Source: Spirochaetaceae bacterium
GTDB taxonomy: Bacteria; Spirochaetota; Spirochaetia; SZUA-6; Bin103
Length of the DNA: 27,029 bases
NCBI GenBank assembly: GCA_026710565.1
Contig: JAPOQV010000586.1
Span: 1-27,029 of the forward strand
Direction: 5' to 3'
Shown: positions 1 to 7,723 of the stretch, piece after piece
Layout: each line of letters begins with the position of its first letter
How positions within the stretch are numbered: position 1 is the first letter of the stretch
Program-made: the position numbers and the translations under genes
Notes under the pieces: model-generated
Database searches by the model: none
The model's input: only the letters and a program-made list of their open reading frames with translations
Told to the model about the DNA's origin: nothing

Positions 1-339
1 GCCTGTGGAGCGTTCGTCCACGTCGCCGCTGCCGGTGCGGCCGTAGCGCAGCACGACGGCCGCCCAGCGCACCTGCCCCGTGGGCGGGCGAGGGACGGAG
101 GTCAGTGACGCGCCGGCCGCAGCCGCGAGCGAGACGCGTCTCCCCAGGGCGTCGTAGCCGCTGCCGGCCGACACCGAGCCGTCGAAGCCCGCGTCCTCAT
201 CGAGCACCAAGCCCTCCAGGATCTCGCCCCCGAGTACGGCCTGCGCCAGGCGATCGATCGCCGTCTCGGCATTCTCCTGGGCCGTGTTCATGTCCGCCGA
301 AGGGGCCACCTGGCCTCGCACGTAGTTCACTCGATCCAT
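1..339 (-). CDS. Partial tail fibre or tail appendage protein, N-terminus
   Basis: The reading frame starts at an ATG at 339 and stays open to the window edge, giving 113 residues. It begins MDRVNYVRGQVAPSADMN. A purine-rich ribosome site (GAGAGGA) lies just before the ATG, downstream of the TAG of the gp48-like gene. This is the last gene visible in the baseplate operon, where Mu-like phages carry tail fibre genes. The N-terminus has helical character (TAQENAETAIDRLAQAVLGG) followed by a Gly/Ala-rich, beta-like stretch, as in adsorption-module proteins. No receptor-binding domain can be seen because the gene is truncated. The fibre assignment rests on position rather than on a recognised motif. 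Confidence 0.6.
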   Translation of the reverse strand, partial: MDRVNYVRGQVAPSADMNTAQENAETAIDRLAQAVLGGEILEGLVLDEDAGFDGSVSAGSGYDALGRRVSLAAAAGASLTSVPRPPTGQVRWAAVVLRYGRTGSGDVDERSTG

Positions 340-348
340 GGTCCTCTC

Positions 349-1623
349 CTATGCCAGCGGCAGATCCGTGGACACGCGCACCTCGACGTCGGCATCGAGT
401 GTGCGCTCCAAGTACGCCTGCATCTCCGCGGCCTGGGCGGCGGTCAGGGAACCTGCCGACGACGGCCACACGAGCAGGGCCGGCCCCTCGTCGAGTCGCT
501 TGTCGCCGTCGAGCTCGTCGACGTCGAGGCGCAGCCCATCCCGCGGGAACTCCCACGTGTCGTAGTCTTCCTCGATAGCGTCAAGCGCGGCCGTCACGGC
601 TCCGTGGCGGCCCCACAGGCGCCTGTTGGCCGGCTCGCGGGCCACCCGAAGGCGGTATGCATCGTCGGTCTCCCCGGCGCCCTGCGGCGACACGTCGAGC
701 TGGCGTGCATGGGTCGCGAGGCCGTCCTCGGAAGCCGTGAGCGGCCACCACTCGCGCATGGCGAGCACTACCGCGTCGGCCGCTGACTGCATCGTGCGCG
801 CGGCCGCCCGGAGCAGGCCCCAGCGCCGCACCGCGGTCTCCGGATAGGGGAGGTTGAGCGACGCCAGATAGTCGAGCATCGCGATCGACTCGGCGCTCAC
901 CGCAATCGCAAAGGTGAGTGTGGCCGTGTCGCCGTCCTCGTCCGTGGCCGTATAGATCATCGCGTACGAGTCGGCCGCGGTCGGCGTCCCGCTGAGCGTG
1001 CGCGCGCCCGTGTCGAACGACAGGCCCGGCACCGCGGGCGTCAGCGCGTAGACGACCGCGCCGTTGCCGCCGGACGCCGCGGGCAGGACCAAGCGCTCCG
1101 CGACGCCGACGAAGTACCGCTGGTCTGCGATCGTGGCGCCGCCGTAGCTCGGCGCGGTGTCCGCGGTCGTGCGCAGCGTCAGGGAAAGGTCGGCGGACGT
1201 GTCGAGGTCCGTGAAGAAGAACTGCCGCAGGGCTGGAGCCTCGGCCGCGGGCGGCTGCCAGACGTAGAACTCGGTGGAGTCCGACTGCGTATTGCCGGCC
1301 GCCGCGGGGCCTCGGACGGTGATGGAGCTGGCGCCCTGCTCGAGGGTGATCGCGTCCGCAAGCACCTCCCACTCGGACGGCAGGTCCTGCCCGTCTGCCG
1401 TGATGGGCGTGGTCGTGCCGTCCGCGTCGAAGCCGACCCGGAACTCGGCGCCCCCGTTCGGCCCCCTGTCGGACCGGAACTGCCAGCGGCGCAGAAACGG
1501 GGGCGCGTCACCGGCAGCGAATTCGTCTCCGAGGGCGAGGCCCGGTGTCAGGTCCCACTGCTTGATTTGGGCGGTATCGGCGCGCAGCGCCGCCGCCGGG
1601 ATGCGCACGGTCACCCGGGCCAT
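349..1623 (-). CDS. gp48-like baseplate protein fused to an Ig-like domain
   Basis: 424 residues. Roughly residues 250-424 resemble the Mu gp48 / tail protein I type baseplate family (segment SEDGLATHARQLDVSP, then GETDDAYRLRVAR), as expected immediately after baseplate J. Residues about 165-243 form a putative Ig domain of the He_PIG kind, with the signature PGLSFDTGARTLSGTPT and then YTATDEDGDTATLTF. Residues 1-160 are beta-rich and unrecognised. The family is usually about 200 residues, so the N-terminal half is an extra, probably surface-exposed module. Its ATG shares one base with the TGA of the upstream gp47-like gene (TGATG), implying translational coupling. The gp48 call is by position plus weak similarity; the Ig call is firmer. 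Confidence 0.65.
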   Translation of the reverse strand: MARVTVRIPAAALRADTAQIKQWDLTPGLALGDEFAAGDAPPFLRRWQFRSDRGPNGGAEFRVGFDADGTTTPITADGQDLPSEWEVLADAITLEQGASSITVRGPAAAGNTQSDSTEFYVWQPPAAEAPALRQFFFTDLDTSADLSLTLRTTADTAPSYGGATIADQRYFVGVAERLVLPAASGGNGAVVYALTPAVPGLSFDTGARTLSGTPTAADSYAMIYTATDEDGDTATLTFAIAVSAESIAMLDYLASLNLPYPETAVRRWGLLRAAARTMQSAADAVVLAMREWWPLTASEDGLATHARQLDVSPQGAGETDDAYRLRVAREPANRRLWGRHGAVTAALDAIEEDYDTWEFPRDGLRLDVDELDGDKRLDEGPALLVWPSSAGSLTAAQAAEMQAYLERTLDADVEVRVSTDLPLA

Positions 1624-2660
1624 CAGTTCACCTGCTGCGCCGTCACGGTCGCATCCACGACGCCGCCTGCGGCCGGGGTGACGCGATCGCCGCCGGCCAA
1701 GTCGACGGAGATCAGCTCGGCGCCGGCGAACGTCCTGCCGGCGCTGTAGAGGCCGTCCTCGGTGAGCGCCTGGCCGAGCCGCAGCGACCCGACGTACTGC
1801 ACGACCATCGCCCGGACGGCGTCCGGAGTCGCTGTCCCGCGATAGGACAACGCCACGGCCGCGGGCGTCGCCGGCGGCGCCTGCACGAGCAGGTCCCTGG
1901 TGACCATTCTGTGCTCATCGAGGGCCGCCTCGACCGCGTCGATCTGCGCCTGGGTCGGCACGCCGGCCACGGACCGCAGCACCACCGAGACGCTGCCAGG
2001 GCCCCGCGGAGTGCGCAGCACAAGCGCCTCGCGGATCCCGGTGACGCCCATGGCTACCAGGCGGTACTGAGCCTCTGGGTGGCCGTCGCCGAGGCTCTCC
2101 ATGCGATCGTCGATGCGCTCGCGCAGGTGATCGTCGCCTTCGGCGTCCTCTCCGGGGAGCGTGATCCAGCCCTCGGCCGCGACGATCGAGTCGAGTCCGT
2201 CGGGTGGGGTGAGCGCCGTGCCGTCCGCCAGGGTGCCGGCGACGCCGGCGACGACCGCGGTGACCGGGACGCTGAACGTGCCGGCCACGAAGGTGACCTC
2301 GGCGTCCACGGCGTACCGCGGCAGCCCTGCGGCCGTCACCTCCGTGCCTGCCGCGAGCGTGCCTGCCGCGCCGGCGGTCGCGGTGAAGACGGCACGCGTC
2401 GCACTCGGCTGCAGCGCCGTCAATCCGGCGTTCGCGGCGTGCAGGCGCAACCAGAAGCCAGTCGCCTCGCTGCGGTCGACCTGCTTCGACGCCGGCGTCA
2501 CCCATCGGTCCCAGACGCGGCCCACTAGGAGAAGAAGTGCCTCTATCGACCCCTTTATCGCCCCCACGGACCGCGGGTTGGTGAGGCCCGTCTCGGCCGA
2601 CGCCGCAGCCTCGGCATCGGCTCTCATCTTGGCCACGGTCGGGATCTGGGTGTCGCTCAT
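1623..2660 (-). CDS. Baseplate assembly protein J (Mu gp47-like)
   Basis: 345 residues beginning MSDTQIPTVAKMRADAEA. The frame is open further upstream, but this ATG overlaps the stop of the gp46-like gene (ATGA), so it is the likely start. The protein has the features of the gp47/baseplate J family: an alpha-helical N-terminus, a middle segment with repeated beta motifs (ATAGAAGTLAAGTEVTA, then VAGVAGTLADGTALTPP), the segment GEDAEGDDHLRERIDDRM typical of the family, and a C-terminal VGSLRLGQAL region. In contractile tails, J-type proteins form the baseplate wedge that triggers sheath contraction. Its neighbours gp46 and gp48-like are the normal wedge partners. Confidence 0.9.
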   Translation of the reverse strand: MSDTQIPTVAKMRADAEAAASAETGLTNPRSVGAIKGSIEALLLLVGRVWDRWVTPASKQVDRSEATGFWLRLHAANAGLTALQPSATRAVFTATAGAAGTLAAGTEVTAAGLPRYAVDAEVTFVAGTFSVPVTAVVAGVAGTLADGTALTPPDGLDSIVAAEGWITLPGEDAEGDDHLRERIDDRMESLGDGHPEAQYRLVAMGVTGIREALVLRTPRGPGSVSVVLRSVAGVPTQAQIDAVEAALDEHRMVTRDLLVQAPPATPAAVALSYRGTATPDAVRAMVVQYVGSLRLGQALTEDGLYSAGRTFAGAELISVDLAGGDRVTPAAGGVVDATVTAQQVN

Positions 2661-3013
2661 CCGACCACCACTTCCTGCCGGCCGCCACGCTCGCCGATCA
2701 CGGAGAAGGCGAGCCGGTACCGGCCGTCGACGAGCTGCTCGGCCACCACGCTCGCCGCCTCGATGCGCGGATCGGCGAGCGCAACGCGCTCGATCTCCGC
2801 GATGATCGCGCCGGGCGGCGTCCCTTCGAGATTGAGCCAGAGCAGTACGTCGGAGCCGTCGCCCCGGTCCCACGGGAGGGACCCGCGCGGGATCAGCAAC
2901 GACTCGCGCACGTCCTGCGCGACCAGGCGCGCGCCCGTCACGCTGACGCCGGTCTCATCATCCTGGACGGCGAAGTCGCGGTCCGCATCGAGCAGTGCGT
3001 CGCGGTCCCTCAT
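2657..3013 (-). CDS. Baseplate wedge protein gp46 (W/gp25 family)
   Basis: 118 residues. The segments RDVRESLLIPRGSLPWDRGDGS and EIERVALADPRIEAASV are characteristic of Mu gp46 and the related W/gp25 wedge proteins, and the length is typical. It acts at the interface between sheath and baseplate. The ATG at 3013 overlaps the gp45 stop by four bases, and its own stop overlaps the start of the J gene, so all three are probably translationally coupled. There is no sign of truncation. Confidence 0.85.
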   Translation of the reverse strand: MRDRDALLDADRDFAVQDDETGVSVTGARLVAQDVRESLLIPRGSLPWDRGDGSDVLLWLNLEGTPPGAIIAEIERVALADPRIEAASVVAEQLVDGRYRLAFSVIGERGGRQEVVVG

Positions 3014-3615
3014 GCCAGCACCTCCGCGAGCTGCGCCCTCACCTCCGCGAGCTGCGCCTGGTTGGCGGGGCTCACCGCGTGCTGCGCAGGAGAGCCGATC
3101 GTCTGCAGCGCCGATATGACGTCGACCAGGCGTTGCGCGACGCTGAGCAGCGACCGCACCGAGCTGGCGATCGCGACCCGATCGCCGGCGACGCGCACCA
3201 TGGCGCCGCCGGCGTCGAGCATGCGCACGGTCCCGTCGCCGTCCTGCCAGAGCTCCCCGCCGCGGCCATCGAGCAGCGCCCAGGCCCCGATCGGCACCTC
3301 CTTCGGCGGCCGCTGCGGCTCCGGGTCGCCGAGCGCGGCCGTCACGATGGGCGCCGCCCGATCGCCGTCGACGAACTCGATGAGCACGCGTGATCCCTGC
3401 GCTGGAGGCGCGTAGACGCCGCGGCCGCCGCGGCCGAGCCAGAGCGGCGGCGCCGGCACATCCGCCAGCACCTCGCCCGTGCGCGCGAGCTGTGCGTCGA
3501 GGACGTCGACGTCGACGAGATCCCCCGACCCGTCGGCCCTCGCGCCGATCACCTCCGCGCGTGCCGGCAGCGAGATGCCTGCCAGGGCGAGCTCCTGAAG
3601 CGCCTCGGGAGTCAT
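3010..3615 (-). CDS. Baseplate spike protein, Mu gp45-like
   Basis: 201 residues. After a short helical N-terminus comes an OB-fold-like region (residues about 18-115, with GSRVLIEFVDGDRAAPIVTAAL). This is followed by a stretch resembling the beta-helical spike (GGELWQDGDGTVRMLDAGGAMVRVAGD), then a helical C-terminus rich in AQLAEVRAQLAEVLA. The OB fold plus short beta-helix is the layout of Mu gp45, the trimeric cell-puncturing tip. Mu gp45 ends in its spike tip, so the extra helical C-terminal tail, with a heptad-like AQLAEV repeat, is unusual. Position between the hub-like and gp46-like genes supports the call. Confidence 0.8.
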   Translation of the reverse strand: MTPEALQELALAGISLPARAEVIGARADGSGDLVDVDVLDAQLARTGEVLADVPAPPLWLGRGGRGVYAPPAQGSRVLIEFVDGDRAAPIVTAALGDPEPQRPPKEVPIGAWALLDGRGGELWQDGDGTVRMLDAGGAMVRVAGDRVAIASSVRSLLSVAQRLVDVISALQTIGSPAQHAVSPANQAQLAEVRAQLAEVLA

Positions 3616-4301
3616 TCGGAGACCACCTCCGTCCGATAAAGCAGCTCGCTCTCCAAAGTGGTCACCGCCGCGGCCACGATCGAGCCGCCCCCCTCCATCT
3701 CGATTTCGTCGATGGCCGCGACCGGGCCTGCCTTGAACGTCACGGTCACGCCGTCCCGAGCGGTCGGACGGGCGCTCCAGGCGCCGCGCCTGACCAGGTC
3801 GTCATGGCTGCCCATCCGCCAGCGGCCGTCCGCGTCGACGGCGATCGCCGGAGCGGCGATCCCGGCGGCGCCCAGATGTCGCAGGACGGCCGCCGCCGCC
3901 CAGTTGTGTCGGCACGAAGGCGGCAGACTGAACCGGTCGACGCGCACCTCGCCGGCGGCGCCGACGCCCGCCACCTGGTCGCCCCAGATCTCGGCCGCGA
4001 CATCGGCTATCGACAGCCGGCGCCAGCTCGACGGCCCCACGCGATCAGGCGCATGCCCGCGCCGGCGCAGGCTGCCCTCCGGCTCGATGCGCACGCGCCA
4101 GACCTGGCGCACCGGCAGCACGCTGCGGACCAAGCCTTCGAGGACCGTCACGTCGTCGACGCTTACCGTCGCCTCGTCGCCGGCCTCGGGGGGCCGCGTC
4201 GTGAGCACGTCCGCGAGCCGGGCCGAGCCCGAGGAGCTGAACCTGAGCTCGTGCCACCGGTCCAGGCCGTCGATCGCCACCGTGCGCGCCCGGAGCGCCA
4301 T
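3612..4301 (-). CDS. Reduced baseplate hub protein (gp44/gpD-like)
   Basis: 229 residues using the ATG at 4301, which forms a TGATG overlap with the preceding gene; an in-frame alternative start lies six codons upstream. Position immediately before the spike is that of Mu gp44 (gpD/T4 gp27 family), the trimeric hub. Visible features fit: a beta-barrel-like opening (ELRFSSSGSARLADVL), EATVSVDDVTVLEGLVRSV, and the segment SIADVAAEIWGDQVAG that resembles the helical linker of hub proteins. It is much shorter than Mu gp44 (about 380 residues), so it would be a minimal hub. The assignment is inferred from synteny and pattern. Confidence 0.6.
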   Translation of the reverse strand: MALRARTVAIDGLDRWHELRFSSSGSARLADVLTTRPPEAGDEATVSVDDVTVLEGLVRSVLPVRQVWRVRIEPEGSLRRRGHAPDRVGPSSWRRLSIADVAAEIWGDQVAGVGAAGEVRVDRFSLPPSCRHNWAAAAVLRHLGAAGIAAPAIAVDADGRWRMGSHDDLVRRGAWSARPTARDGVTVTFKAGPVAAIDEIEMEGGGSIVAAAVTTLESELLYRTEVVSE

Positions 4302-4858
4302 CAGAACTCGTCCCCCCAATACGTCTCGAGCCGGCTCTCGTCGCTGGTCGACGGCGCCAGCGCCTCCGCCGAGGCGGCCGCCTGGGCGTCGGCGGTTGCT
4401 TGGGCGTTCGCCTGAGCGGCGGTCGCCGCGTCGCGCGCTCGAAGCGCGACTGTCGGATCGACCTCCTCGAGCAGCAGACTCAGCCGCACCTCGTCGGCCT
4501 CCGAGGTCTCGTCGACGGGGTCCATGGACAGGCAGATGACCCGCTTGACGCCGACGGCGTCGGTCAGGGGACCCTCCAGGTCGTGCCGCTCCGGCACGTC
4601 GGCCCGCAGTTTGCGTGCCATGGCGGCGATCGCCGCCACGGCGTCGTAACGGCTCGTCCCGCCTCGGTCATGGACGAGGACGCCGAGTGCCACCTGGCGC
4701 ACGCGCAAGCCGTCGAAGGTCGCCTCCGACTCGGACGTCCCCTCCGGCTTGATCGTCACGATCGAGGCGGCGCCGCCCGTGATCTTCGTGCTCTCGACCA
4801 TGCCCCGATCGATCCCGTCGATCTGCAGCGACCGGTCATGGCCGACCTTGACGTGCAT
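4301..4858 (-). CDS. Tail protein between tape measure and hub, unassigned
   Basis: 185 residues, ATG at 4858 overlapping the tape-measure TGA (TGATG). The N-terminal 130 residues are beta-rich (SLQIDGIDRGMVESTKITGG, then RVRQVALGVLVHD). The C-terminus has an Ala/Gln-rich helical stretch (AATAAQANAQATADAQAAAS) and ends YWGDEF. In Mu this slot holds gp43. In other contractile systems a tube-initiator or hub-adapter protein sits here. Which of these it is cannot be decided from the sequence. The same reading frame remains open for another 1.7 kb upstream through the tape measure gene, but that is an antisense-quality shadow frame. Confidence 0.6.
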   Translation of the reverse strand: MHVKVGHDRSLQIDGIDRGMVESTKITGGAASIVTIKPEGTSESEATFDGLRVRQVALGVLVHDRGGTSRYDAVAAIAAMARKLRADVPERHDLEGPLTDAVGVKRVICLSMDPVDETSEADEVRLSLLLEEVDPTVALRARDAATAAQANAQATADAQAAASAEALAPSTSDESRLETYWGDEF

Positions 4859-7182
4859 CAGCGACGCTCCAGCAGGTAATGGAGGTCGCCGAGCGTCTGC
4901 AGCAGGTCGTCGCGCACGTGCAGGTCGAGGCGCTCGATGGTGACCGCCCCCGCCGCGCCGGCCAGAGGAGCGCGGCCGCCGCGGGTTGCAGGAGTGGCCG
5001 TGCGCGCCGCGCGGAGTTCGTCGACCAAGTCCCGAAGCGCCCTGAGCAGCTCGGGATCGCCCGGAGCCGCCGCGCCGCCGCCGAGCGCCTGCAGCAGCAG
5101 GGCGGTCAGCCCCTGCGCAGGCGAGTCCGGCGCCAGGGGCGGGGCCACGTCGCCAAAGGCGGCCGTCAGAGCCAACGGGGCGAGCAGCGGCAACAGGGGC
5201 GCGTCCACGTCCCCGAAGGCGGCCTGAAGCTCCGTCAGGGGCGAGTCCGGCGTCAGGGGCGGGGCCACGTCGCCGAAGGCGGCCGTCAGAGCCAGCGGCG
5301 CGAGCAGCGGCAGCAGAGGCGACTCCACGTCGCCGAAGGCGGCCTGGAGCTCCGTGAGCTCGGGCAGCGTCAGCGATCCGGACAGCGCGGCGCCGAGCAG
5401 GTCCTGCGACTGCAGGACGCCGGCCGCCATCGTCGCGGGGGGGGGGCGGCCGGCCTCGGGGGGGGGCGACAGCGGGCCGCGCTCGGCGTCGGAGTGCGAC
5501 ATCAGCGGGTCCACATCCCGTTGCAGCATGCCTTCCACCGCGGCGCCCAGCGCCGGACCGCCCTCGGGGACGCCCTCGGCGAGCGTCTCCCCGATCGAGC
5601 GCCCTCGCCAGGACGCACGGAACTGATCGATGACCGACGAGAAGATGAAGGCCAAGTTCGTCATCGGGTCGATGGATCGGGCGGGGCTGTCGGAGATGAC
5701 CTGCAGCCGCTCTATCTGCCCTTCGACCAGCGCGTCCGCGCGCCGGAGCGAGTCGCGGTCGTACGCCTCCAGAAGGTCGCCCCTCATCGCCTGCGCGACC
5801 TCTCCCTTGGCGCCGATCTGCCCCTGCGCCAAGGCCCGGTCCTGCAGCGGCTCCAGGCGCGTCACCAGCATGTCGCGCTCGTCGGCCGCCTGAAGGCTGG
5901 GGATTCCGGCGGTGAACTCCTCCCACAGGGGCCCCAGGAGCGCGGCGATCTCGCGGCCGCCGAGCTCGCCGAATGTTCCTCCGAGGTGGTCCACGAATTC
6001 CGCCGCGCCGAGATCGGATCGCCGCTCGCGGTACTCGCGCAGGGTAAGCAGCGAGCCCATGAAATCGATGCCGCCGTCGTCGCGGAAACTCGGCTGCAGC
6101 CCCAGGTCGCGCATGCCGCCCTGGAGCTCCTCGTTGATCGAGTTGAGTGCCTCGCCCACCGGATCTCCCTCGTCGGCGCGGTGGAAGGTGGTGAGCACCG
6201 ACAGGTACTCCTCCGGGGTCATGCCCAGCGTGGTCGCCGTCTTGACCGAGGCCTCGATCGCGCCCGTCAGCGTGCTCATCGCCGGGATATTGCCGATGCG
6301 CTGTGCCTCGGCGAGCATGTCGGCCCACCCCTCCATCTGCGTCGTCAGCGACAGATCGGGGTCGGCGAAGAGGCTCATGCGCATGAGCGCGCTCCGGCTC
6401 TCTTCGGGCGTGCCGGCGCCGGGCAGGCGCGATATGCCGGCCGAGAGCTCCGCCGACGCTTGCGCCTCCAGGGGGTCCAGGCCCGAGCTCTGGGAGGCGG
6501 TCGCCAGGGCGATCATCTCCGGCGTGGTGATCGCCACCAGCGGCGAGATCTCGCTCCCGTAGTCCGTGACACCGCCCCGCTGAGTGCTGAAGGAGTCGGC
6601 CCATTCGCGCAGGCCGGCCAGCTCCTCCGGGGAGACGTCGAGGTCGATGGACCTCAGCCGTGCGAACTCGGTCTCGATGGTGCGCGACGCCTCGATCGCC
6701 TCCCGGGCCATCTCGCGCAACCCGGCCGTGAGCCCGTCGACCATGCCGATCACGCCGCCGATGTCGTCGATGATGTCCAGGCCGCGCCAGGCGCGCTGCA
6801 TGAGGCCCGTCGACTCGCCGGCCTGATCGCCCGCCCGGTCCGTCTCGCGCGCCATCCGCCGCAGGTCGTCGTCGATCATGTCGCTCGAGAGGCCGATTTC
6901 GCGCGCGGCCCGGCGGTAGTCATCCGCCCACAGGTCGGAGGCGTCCCCCATGCGCGTGAACGCGCCCTCGGCGAGGCGCGCGCTACCCATCACGTCGGCG
7001 GACGCGGCCCCGGTCATGTCGGCCATCCCTTCCATGGCGCCGCCCGCCCGGAGGGCTGCCCTCTCGCCGCCGCCGAGAGCGTCGCCCATGCGGTCCAGGT
7101 CGCGCCGGAACTCGCCCATCGGCCCGCTCGCGAGATTGCGGAAGCCGACGGTGATGTAGGCTTCGTACCCCTCCAGCGCCAT
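4858..7182 (-). CDS. Tail tape measure protein
   Basis: 774 residues, ATG at 7182, three bases after the stop of the chaperone fusion frame. It is the longest gene in the tail cluster, lies right after the tail assembly chaperone, and is predominantly helical (MGEFRRDLDRMGDALGGGERA, EAIEASRTIETEFARLRSIDL), all typical of tape measures. By the usual rule of about 1.5 Angstrom per residue it would set a tail of roughly 115 nm. Residues about 572-582 are encoded by two C homopolymers. Residues about 608-688 are two tandem 40-residue repeats, each with two copies of AAFGDV. No lysozyme or peptidase domain was recognised. Confidence 0.88.
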   Translation of the reverse strand: MALEGYEAYITVGFRNLASGPMGEFRRDLDRMGDALGGGERAALRAGGAMEGMADMTGAASADVMGSARLAEGAFTRMGDASDLWADDYRRAAREIGLSSDMIDDDLRRMARETDRAGDQAGESTGLMQRAWRGLDIIDDIGGVIGMVDGLTAGLREMAREAIEASRTIETEFARLRSIDLDVSPEELAGLREWADSFSTQRGGVTDYGSEISPLVAITTPEMIALATASQSSGLDPLEAQASAELSAGISRLPGAGTPEESRSALMRMSLFADPDLSLTTQMEGWADMLAEAQRIGNIPAMSTLTGAIEASVKTATTLGMTPEEYLSVLTTFHRADEGDPVGEALNSINEELQGGMRDLGLQPSFRDDGGIDFMGSLLTLREYRERRSDLGAAEFVDHLGGTFGELGGREIAALLGPLWEEFTAGIPSLQAADERDMLVTRLEPLQDRALAQGQIGAKGEVAQAMRGDLLEAYDRDSLRRADALVEGQIERLQVISDSPARSIDPMTNLAFIFSSVIDQFRASWRGRSIGETLAEGVPEGGPALGAAVEGMLQRDVDPLMSHSDAERGPLSPPPEAGRPPPATMAAGVLQSQDLLGAALSGSLTLPELTELQAAFGDVESPLLPLLAPLALTAAFGDVAPPLTPDSPLTELQAAFGDVDAPLLPLLAPLALTAAFGDVAPPLAPDSPAQGLTALLLQALGGGAAAPGDPELLRALRDLVDELRAARTATPATRGGRAPLAGAAGAVTIERLDLHVRDDLLQTLGDLHYLLERR
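5120..5359 (-). repeat. Two tandem 120-bp repeats within the tape measure gene
   Basis: The unit beginning GCGAGTCCGG at 5121 recurs at 5241, with an exact 120-bp period and only scattered substitutions. Each unit encodes 40 residues of the form LTELQAAFGDV...LLPLLAPLALTAAFGDVAPPL. Each is itself built of two roughly 20-residue half-units sharing AAFGDV. This is seen directly in the sequence. Confidence 0.95.
5437..5466 (-). other. Two C/G homopolymers (10 and 9) in tape measure
   Basis: The plus strand has ten consecutive G at 5437-5446 and nine at 5458-5466, so the coding strand carries C10 and C9 encoding PPP runs. A length change in either would shift the tape measure frame. They may be slippage-prone loci or places where the assembly is unreliable. 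Confidence 0.9.
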
Positions 7183-7185
7183 CAG

Positions 7186-7721
7186 TCAGCCCTTGAAGGC
7201 CGCGGCGATGCCGCGCTCGACGCCCGCCGCCAGCTCCTCGACGCGCATGTCGCGGAGCGCCTCGGCGTCTGCGATGTGCCGCAAGGCTTCCTCCATCGGG
7301 AGCGCGGAGATGTCTACGCCGGCCTCGCGCAGCACCAGCAGCCTCGCTCGCGTCGCCGGCGTTACAGCGCCCGCGTCTCCACCTGGGCGCCGCCGCCGAA
7401 AAAAGGCAGGACGGCCCGGGCGACCCACCGGCCAAGGGCGATAGGCTGCTTGACCAGCTCGGCCGCGGCCGCCTTCGAGTCGGCGCCGACGACGAGCGAC
7501 ATGCATAGATTGATGTTCGCGCCGACCGGGTCCTCTTGCTGCTTGGCGATATAGGCCTCGGCGTCCTCGTAGGCCGGCTCGCGGAACACGATCGTGGCGG
7601 CCCTGCTCCCCGGCAGCCTGACCTCCGAACGGTAGAGCGGCTTGCCGGCCTGCTCCTTGAGCGCGACCAGCTCCTCGGTCATCTCCGCCTGGTCGACGGG
7701 CTCATGTATGACGTTCTTCAC
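7186..7721 (-). CDS. Tail assembly chaperone, -1 frameshift fusion (GT-like)
   Basis: Residues 1-108 are shared with the short form. A -1 slip on the heptamer at 7398-7404 moves the ribosome into an open frame that adds 70 residues (RRRRPGGDAGAVTPATRARL... to ...ERGIAAAFKG) and ends TGA at 7186-7188, three bases before the tape measure ATG. The extension is 178 residues in total. Its sequence (LREAGVDISALPMEEALRHIADAEALRDMRVEELAAG) has normal protein composition and no good start codon of its own, which supports expression by frameshift. This is the lambda G/GT arrangement, conserved in long-tailed phages; Mu itself is reported to use an atypical frameshift here. Inference: the fusion recruits tape measure during tail assembly. 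Confidence 0.82.
7362..7721 (-). CDS. Tail assembly chaperone, short (G-like) form
   Basis: 119 residues, ATG at 7721. It sits between the tail tube and tape measure genes, the conserved position of lambda G / Mu gp41-type tail assembly chaperones. Residues 25-70 (GKPLYRSEVRLPGSRAATIVF...EDAEAYIAKQQ) are compatible with a phage tail assembly chaperone domain. The last sense codons run across a T TTT TTC heptamer (residues 106-108, PFF) and then GGGAQVETRAL before TAA. In this type of phage the short form is the major product and binds the tape measure together with the frameshifted form. Confidence 0.82.
   Translation of the reverse strand: MKNVIHEPVDQAEMTEELVALKEQAGKPLYRSEVRLPGSRAATIVFREPAYEDAEAYIAKQQEDPVGANINLCMSLVVGADSKAAAAELVKQPIALGRWVARAVLPFFGGGAQVETRAL
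7367..7404 (-). promoter_or_regulatory. -1 programmed frameshift signal: slippery heptamer plus stem-loop
   Basis: On the coding strand T TTT TTC (7404-7398) is in the correct phase for tandem -1 slippage (CC-T TTT TTC). After a 7-nt spacer (GGCGGCG) comes an all-GC 6-bp stem, GCGCCC at 7390-7385 pairing with GGGCGC at 7372-7367, with a 12-nt loop. The flanking CGGCG and CGCCG could extend it. Spacer length and stem position match known stimulatory structures. Confidence 0.8.
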
Positions 7722-7723
7722 GG

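Noticed and set aside
4301..6604. 767-residue minus frame joining tape measure region to the next tail gene
   Set aside because: Upstream of 4858 the translation is Arg/Gly-rich shadow sequence; only the 185-residue end starting at 4858 looks like a protein. A slip at the C homopolymers into this frame was considered but has no support.
4879..7554. 891-residue plus-strand open frame opposite the tape measure gene
   Set aside because: It is Arg/Gln/Gly-rich, lacks any domain and is the antisense of a convincing tape measure and chaperone; long antisense frames are expected at this GC.
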